Source of the DNA: G942493375 sp942493375
Lineage (GTDB): Bacteria > Armatimonadota > UBA5829
Length of the DNA stretch: 64,000 nt
Reading direction: 5' to 3'
Assembly (NCBI GenBank): GCA_942493375.1
Contig: OW818698.1
Coordinates: 2,480,001 to 2,544,000 of the forward strand
The notes below the pieces were generated by a model. It saw only the letters and a program-made list of their open reading frames with translations, had not been told where the DNA came from and did no database searches. A program made the translations under genes and the position numbers. Below are positions 61,156 through 64,000 of the stretch, one piece after another. Every line of letters starts with the position of its first letter. The first letter of the stretch is position 1.

Positions 61156-61866
61156 TCATTTAACCGGCTTGGTCGTTGGATTGCCTGCTTTTTTTGCTTT
61201 TTCTACAAAAAGGGAGTCGGGTAATCCTTTGTTTATCCTGTATTTTGACATTTCTACAACGGCTGTAGACTTGCCCGGCAGGCCAGGGCCTCTATGGTGC
61301 CTGGGAGGTCCTTCCGGCATGACGGTAGTTTCTATCTCTGCTTTGATTTTGGAGGGCATATAGATGCTGCCAATCTTTGTATATTCCCATTCACTCTTGA
61401 GAATCATAGGGCCTTTGATCTCAACTGCCACAACTACAATACGCTTGGAATCTACCCATATCATTGCATTAGCGCCTGGATGCGTAGAGTCAGCGGCTTT
61501 ATACACCCAGCAGTCCATTCCACGCAGTTTCTCGGTTCTTAAGTATATCGGTTTGGGTCCGCTGGTAAATCTGGCTGCCGGACTGCCGGTAAATACTCCC
61601 TGTGGAGCAAACGCCATACCTTCTTTGGCATCCAGTTTGAACTTGTCCGGCTGTTTGTAGTAGATCGTCATCGGCATACGGTTGATGCTGATCTGAGGTC
61701 CTTTGATACTCATCAAGACTTCAGCCCGGTAATCCTTAACCAGCTTCTGATTGGCTTCAATCCGGCTAAACGCGGTATTGGGATCCACTTTCGCTGGTGC
61801 TGCATAAACAAGAGTGGTTGAAAGAAGAACCAAAAAGCCAATTATTACTGATAATCTTCGAAACAT
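61156..61866 (-). CDS. LolA-like outer-membrane lipoprotein-sorting fold protein
   Basis: 236 aa, signal peptide 1-22 (LLSTTLVYA). The body has the repeated beta-strand pattern of LolA/LppX/DUF4412-type proteins: MSIKGPQISINRMPMTIYYKQPDKFKLDAKEGMAF, GMDCWVYKAADS, AMIWVDSKRIVVVAVEIKG and EWEYTKIGSIYMPSKIKAE. A Pro/Gly/His-rich loop (PPRHHRGPGLPGKS) precedes the last strand. Likely binds acyl chains of lipoproteins or a similar hydrophobic ligand in the periplasm. AGGGG eight bases before the ATG. Just upstream of the ABC permease, same strand, so may act with that transporter. Confidence 0.7.
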   Translation of the reverse strand: MFRRLSVIIGFLVLLSTTLVYAAPAKVDPNTAFSRIEANQKLVKDYRAEVLMSIKGPQISINRMPMTIYYKQPDKFKLDAKEGMAFAPQGVFTGSPAARFTSGPKPIYLRTEKLRGMDCWVYKAADSTHPGANAMIWVDSKRIVVVAVEIKGPMILKSEWEYTKIGSIYMPSKIKAEIETTVMPEGPPRHHRGPGLPGKSTAVVEMSKYRINKGLPDSLFVEKAKKAGNPTTKPVK

Positions 61867-61890
61867 AAAATCTACCCCTTAACAAACCAA

Positions 61891-62751
61891 TTATGCCAAT
61901 ATATCTTTTCGCTTAAAAATGACAGCAGACAGAGTCACAAAGGCCGCAATGTACATGCCAAGCGTTATCAATGCCTTGTGAATATCTGCAATTGGAATTG
62001 GATCTAAAAATGCTTTCTGCCCAATAAATACATAAGTTGTATAGAGATAAGGCTTTATTAGGTGAAAATAAGGTATCTCACCAAGTATCGCCAGCATAAA
62101 GGTCAACATCATCGTTCCGCCAATAGCTCCCACCGCATTATTAAGCCAGACAGAAATGAACAGTGCTATACAGGCTATTGTAGTTGAGAATGCAGTCGTC
62201 AGTAAGTAAGACATAGCGACACGTCGTATACCTTCAGACTCCGGGAACCATGTGAGCATAGGTTGCATTATTGATCCCGTAGTCGTAAGTCCACCCCGCC
62301 CAAACCAAATCCAGCCAAACAAATATGCAATAATTCCAAGGAAAAACACAAGAGAAACGGTATGCAGTATACACGCAATCAGTTTTGCTGCTAATAAAGA
62401 TAGCCGGTTAATGGGACGAGTAAGCAAGGCGCGCATCGTGCCATCTGCATGTTCCCCTGCCATGATCTCACCCGATACAACACTCGTAAAGAATGGAATC
62501 CAAACAGAAATTACGGGTAAAGCCAATAGTGGAAAACCAACTACAATCCAGGCAAAGAATACGGCATTGATAGGGGAACCTACCATTTGAACACCTTGTC
62601 TGGCAGCCCCCTTATCCATTATGCCTTCGATTCCACCGTATTTCAGACCCAGCAGCAGCAATATATCGATCAACAGAAAAGCCGCAAATCCCAGATATGT
62701 CCTGGGTTTTCTGGACATCTTGAATAATTCAATACCAATTAACCTAAGCAT
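61891..62751 (-). CDS. ABC-2 type transporter permease
   Basis: 286-aa integral membrane protein with six hydrophobic segments (FAAFLLIDILLLLGL; AVFFAWIVVGFPLLALPVISVWI; LIACILHTVSLVFFLGIIAYLFGWIWF; YLLTTAFSTTIACIALFISVWL; IGGTMMLTFMLAIL; GMYIAAFVTLSAVIF). The cytosolic stretch GEHADGTMRALLTRPINRLSLLAAKL matches ABC-2 permeases (NatB/YhaP-like). Overlaps the ATPase gene by 8 bp, so the pair forms one exporter; substrate unknown. Confidence 0.88.
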   Translation of the reverse strand: MLRLIGIELFKMSRKPRTYLGFAAFLLIDILLLLGLKYGGIEGIMDKGAARQGVQMVGSPINAVFFAWIVVGFPLLALPVISVWIPFFTSVVSGEIMAGEHADGTMRALLTRPINRLSLLAAKLIACILHTVSLVFFLGIIAYLFGWIWFGRGGLTTTGSIMQPMLTWFPESEGIRRVAMSYLLTTAFSTTIACIALFISVWLNNAVGAIGGTMMLTFMLAILGEIPYFHLIKPYLYTTYVFIGQKAFLDPIPIADIHKALITLGMYIAAFVTLSAVIFKRKDILA

Positions 62752-63700
62752 TGTCTTCCGCCATTATCTTCAGATACATATCCTCGAGGGAGGTCTTTTC
62801 CGGGACTATCTCAGATACTGCAACACCGGCTTCTACAAGTTTGCGGTTTAAGTCTGCTGATGAACCATCAGTAGATGAAACAGCCAGTGCCCCGTCATCG
62901 CCATTTTTCGAGACCTGCCAACCCGACTCCTGTGCTATCCGAGCTGCAGTTTCACATGGCTGGGCTATCAGATTATATGTAGACTTTTCAGAGCGCAGTT
63001 CATCTACAGTTCCACTGACTATTAGCCTGCCTTTATTGACTACTCCAACCCTGGTGCAGACCTGTTCGATCTCGTGGAGCAGATGGCTGGATAGGAATAT
63101 CGCCATACTCTTGTTTTCACGCAGCCTTGCTATTAATTCGCGAATCTCTTTCATACCCTCAGGATCAAGACCATTGGTCGGTTCATCCAGAAGTACAAGC
63201 TTGGGCTTGCCCACAAGGGCTAACCCGATACCCAACCGTTGTCTCATTCCCTGGGAATAACCTTTGACTTTGTCTTTAGCTCTATTCAGCAATCCAACGG
63301 TATCCAGAGCTTCATCGATATCTTTTTCGGAGTATCTGCCTCCGGAATTGGCTAGTATTCGCAGGTTGTCTCTACCGCTGAGATATTTATAGAATGCGGG
63401 GGCTTCAATCAGAGCACCCACTGAAGACATAGCTCTTACATGGTCGTGCCAAACATCTCTACCAAACACTCTAACATCACCAGATGTAGGCCGAATCAGA
63501 CCGACCATCATGCGCAGAGTTGTGCTCTTTCCCGCACCATTTGGGCCGAGGAACCCAAACACTTCTCCCTCTTCAACTGTAAGATCGAGAGACTCCACAG
63601 CAGTAAGGTTTCTGAAGCGTTTGGTAAGTTGTGTGCAACTTATAAGACCGGTCCTGTTATTATGGATGTTGGATGTTGGAGGTTGGAAGTTAGAATTCAT
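62744..63700 (-). CDS. ABC transporter ATP-binding protein (repeat-derived N-terminus)
   Basis: 318-aa ATPase of an ABC-2 type exporter. Walker A GPNGAGKST (about 53-61), Q-loop VGALIEAPAFYKYLSG, signature YSQGMRQRLGIGLAL, Walker B LVLLDEPTNGLDPEG, then the C-terminal accessory domain. The first about 16 residues (MNSNFQPPTSNIHNNRTG) are encoded by a CCAACATCC-type dispersed repeat, which supplies the ATG; without it no other ATG/GTG/TTG precedes the conserved domain in frame. Its ATG follows the stop of the OstA-domain gene with no gap (TAG then ATG), and its own end overlaps the permease. Confidence 0.9.
   Translation of the reverse strand: MNSNFQPPTSNIHNNRTGLISCTQLTKRFRNLTAVESLDLTVEEGEVFGFLGPNGAGKSTTLRMMVGLIRPTSGDVRVFGRDVWHDHVRAMSSVGALIEAPAFYKYLSGRDNLRILANSGGRYSEKDIDEALDTVGLLNRAKDKVKGYSQGMRQRLGIGLALVGKPKLVLLDEPTNGLDPEGMKEIRELIARLRENKSMAIFLSSHLLHEIEQVCTRVGVVNKGRLIVSGTVDELRSEKSTYNLIAQPCETAARIAQESGWQVSKNGDDGALAVSSTDGSSADLNRKLVEAGVAVSEIVPEKTSLEDMYLKIMAEDNA
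63662..63699. repeat. CCAACATCC-type repeat, family E copy 3
   Basis: On the plus strand ATGGATGTTGGATGTTGGAGG then TTGGAAGTTAGAATTCAT: units of TTGGA/ATCCAAC type, as at 6965 and 38782. It codes for the first residues of the ABC ATPase. Confidence 0.7.
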
Positions 63701-64000
63701 CTATTCGTCCATTTCGACTTTAAACTTGGCCGTAGAGTTCGGAGCTTCTGTCCACTCCTGGCCTTTTTTGATCGATATCTTTGCTTCCGGTGCATTGAAT
63801 TCCTGCCCCTGGTCATCAATTACTTTGACGTTTCCAATAAGCGTAAGCAGTTCCCGCTTTTGATCAAAGATCACCTTATCGGCTGTCACCGTGCGCTCTT
63901 TCAGCAATATGTTTACGCCTCCAGTAGCAACTGCAATCTTGTTCTTATAGTCATATTCCAGTTTTGCACAAGTAATAGTGGTCTCTTTACTAAGAAATGC
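63701..64000 (-). CDS. LptA/OstA-like domain protein, partial (cut by right edge)
   Basis: Only the C-terminal 99 residues are in the window. The reading frame is open from the right edge (64000) to the TAG at 63701-63703. Visible repeats of the OstA beta-jellyroll: KLEYDYKNKIAVATGGVNILLKERTVTADKVIFDQKRELLTLIGNVKV, with the characteristic ATGNV/ADK pattern, then FNAPEAKISI. Such proteins carry lipopolysaccharide or related glycolipid across the periplasm. Coupled with the ABC-2 type ATPase (no gap between stop and ATG), so a link to envelope lipid transport is likely, though the partner is not the classical LptB. Confidence 0.75.
   Translation of the reverse strand, partial: AFLSKETTITCAKLEYDYKNKIAVATGGVNILLKERTVTADKVIFDQKRELLTLIGNVKVIDDQGQEFNAPEAKISIKKGQEWTEAPNSTAKFKVEMDE

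Noticed and set aside
1..64000. CRISPR array, rRNA, tRNA, integrase or transposase genes
   Set aside because: No regularly spaced direct repeats, no cloverleaf-like or rRNA-like sequence and no such protein were seen. The repeats are palindromic and scattered.

Overview
The window reads as chromosome of an uncultured diderm bacterium of the Terrabacteria side, most likely Armatimonadota. This placement is inference. It rests on an outer-membrane porin with an N-terminal SLH domain, LolA-like and LptA/OstA-like envelope proteins, a single long DnaE, UPF0182, and many secreted glycosidase-like proteins with CBM9-type domains. There is no rRNA, tRNA, CRISPR array, integrase or transposase that I can see. 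Intergenic space is unusually rich in several unrelated families of short palindromic repeats.

Layout. 1-9.3 kb: a sugar-derivative cluster with a sialidase-like BNR protein coupled to a GH31 glycosidase, a VOC protein, and an AraC-type regulator divergent from an aminotransferase (DegT), neutral-ceramidase-like and Gfo/Idh/MocA operon. 9.4-16.4 kb: housekeeping and small enzymes (cREC protein, FolC, BioD/DRTGG protein, rpsT, AAC(3)-like acetyltransferase, TtcA-like PP-loop protein with a coupled unknown, Bcp peroxiredoxin). 16.6-23.1 kb: secreted proteins (barrel-amidase fusion, another barrel protein, M60 metallopeptidase), plus ORF6N and AbrB-type DNA-binding proteins. 23.4-29.8 kb: dnaE and a UPF0182 membrane protein. 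30-34.8 kb: two secreted barrel proteins around a 5'-nucleotidase-like phosphatase. 35-40.3 kb: a phosphate-uptake operon (SLH porin, pstS, pstC, pstA, pstB). 40.5-48.4 kb: two giant paralogous secreted CBM9/LamG/glycosidase-like proteins, one frameshifted. 48.5-55.6 kb: an island of GNAT acetyltransferases, a SAM methyltransferase and a GrpB-family protein, in two operons pointing away from each other. 55.7-61 kb: a third, short and frameshifted member of the giant glycosidase family, a metallophosphoesterase, a CBM9 protein and a barrel protein. 61-64 kb: a LolA-like protein, an ABC-2 transporter and a partial OstA-domain gene.

The most interesting element lies at 51.8-52.04 kb on the minus strand. 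A consensus promoter (TTGACA, 17 bp, TATAAT) is followed by an unannotated 32-codon leader peptide and an intrinsic terminator. The 5' arm of the terminator is perfectly complementary over 9 nt to the end of the peptide's coding sequence. This is the architecture of a ribosome-controlled transcription attenuator. It sits just upstream of the methyltransferase and GNAT operon, which suggests inducible, possibly antibiotic-responsive, expression.

A second theme is how repeats touch genes. One palindrome family sits against stop codons and supplies the stop of the DegT gene. A MITE-like family supplies the stop of a GNAT gene. A third repeat supplies the start codon and N-terminus of an ABC ATPase.
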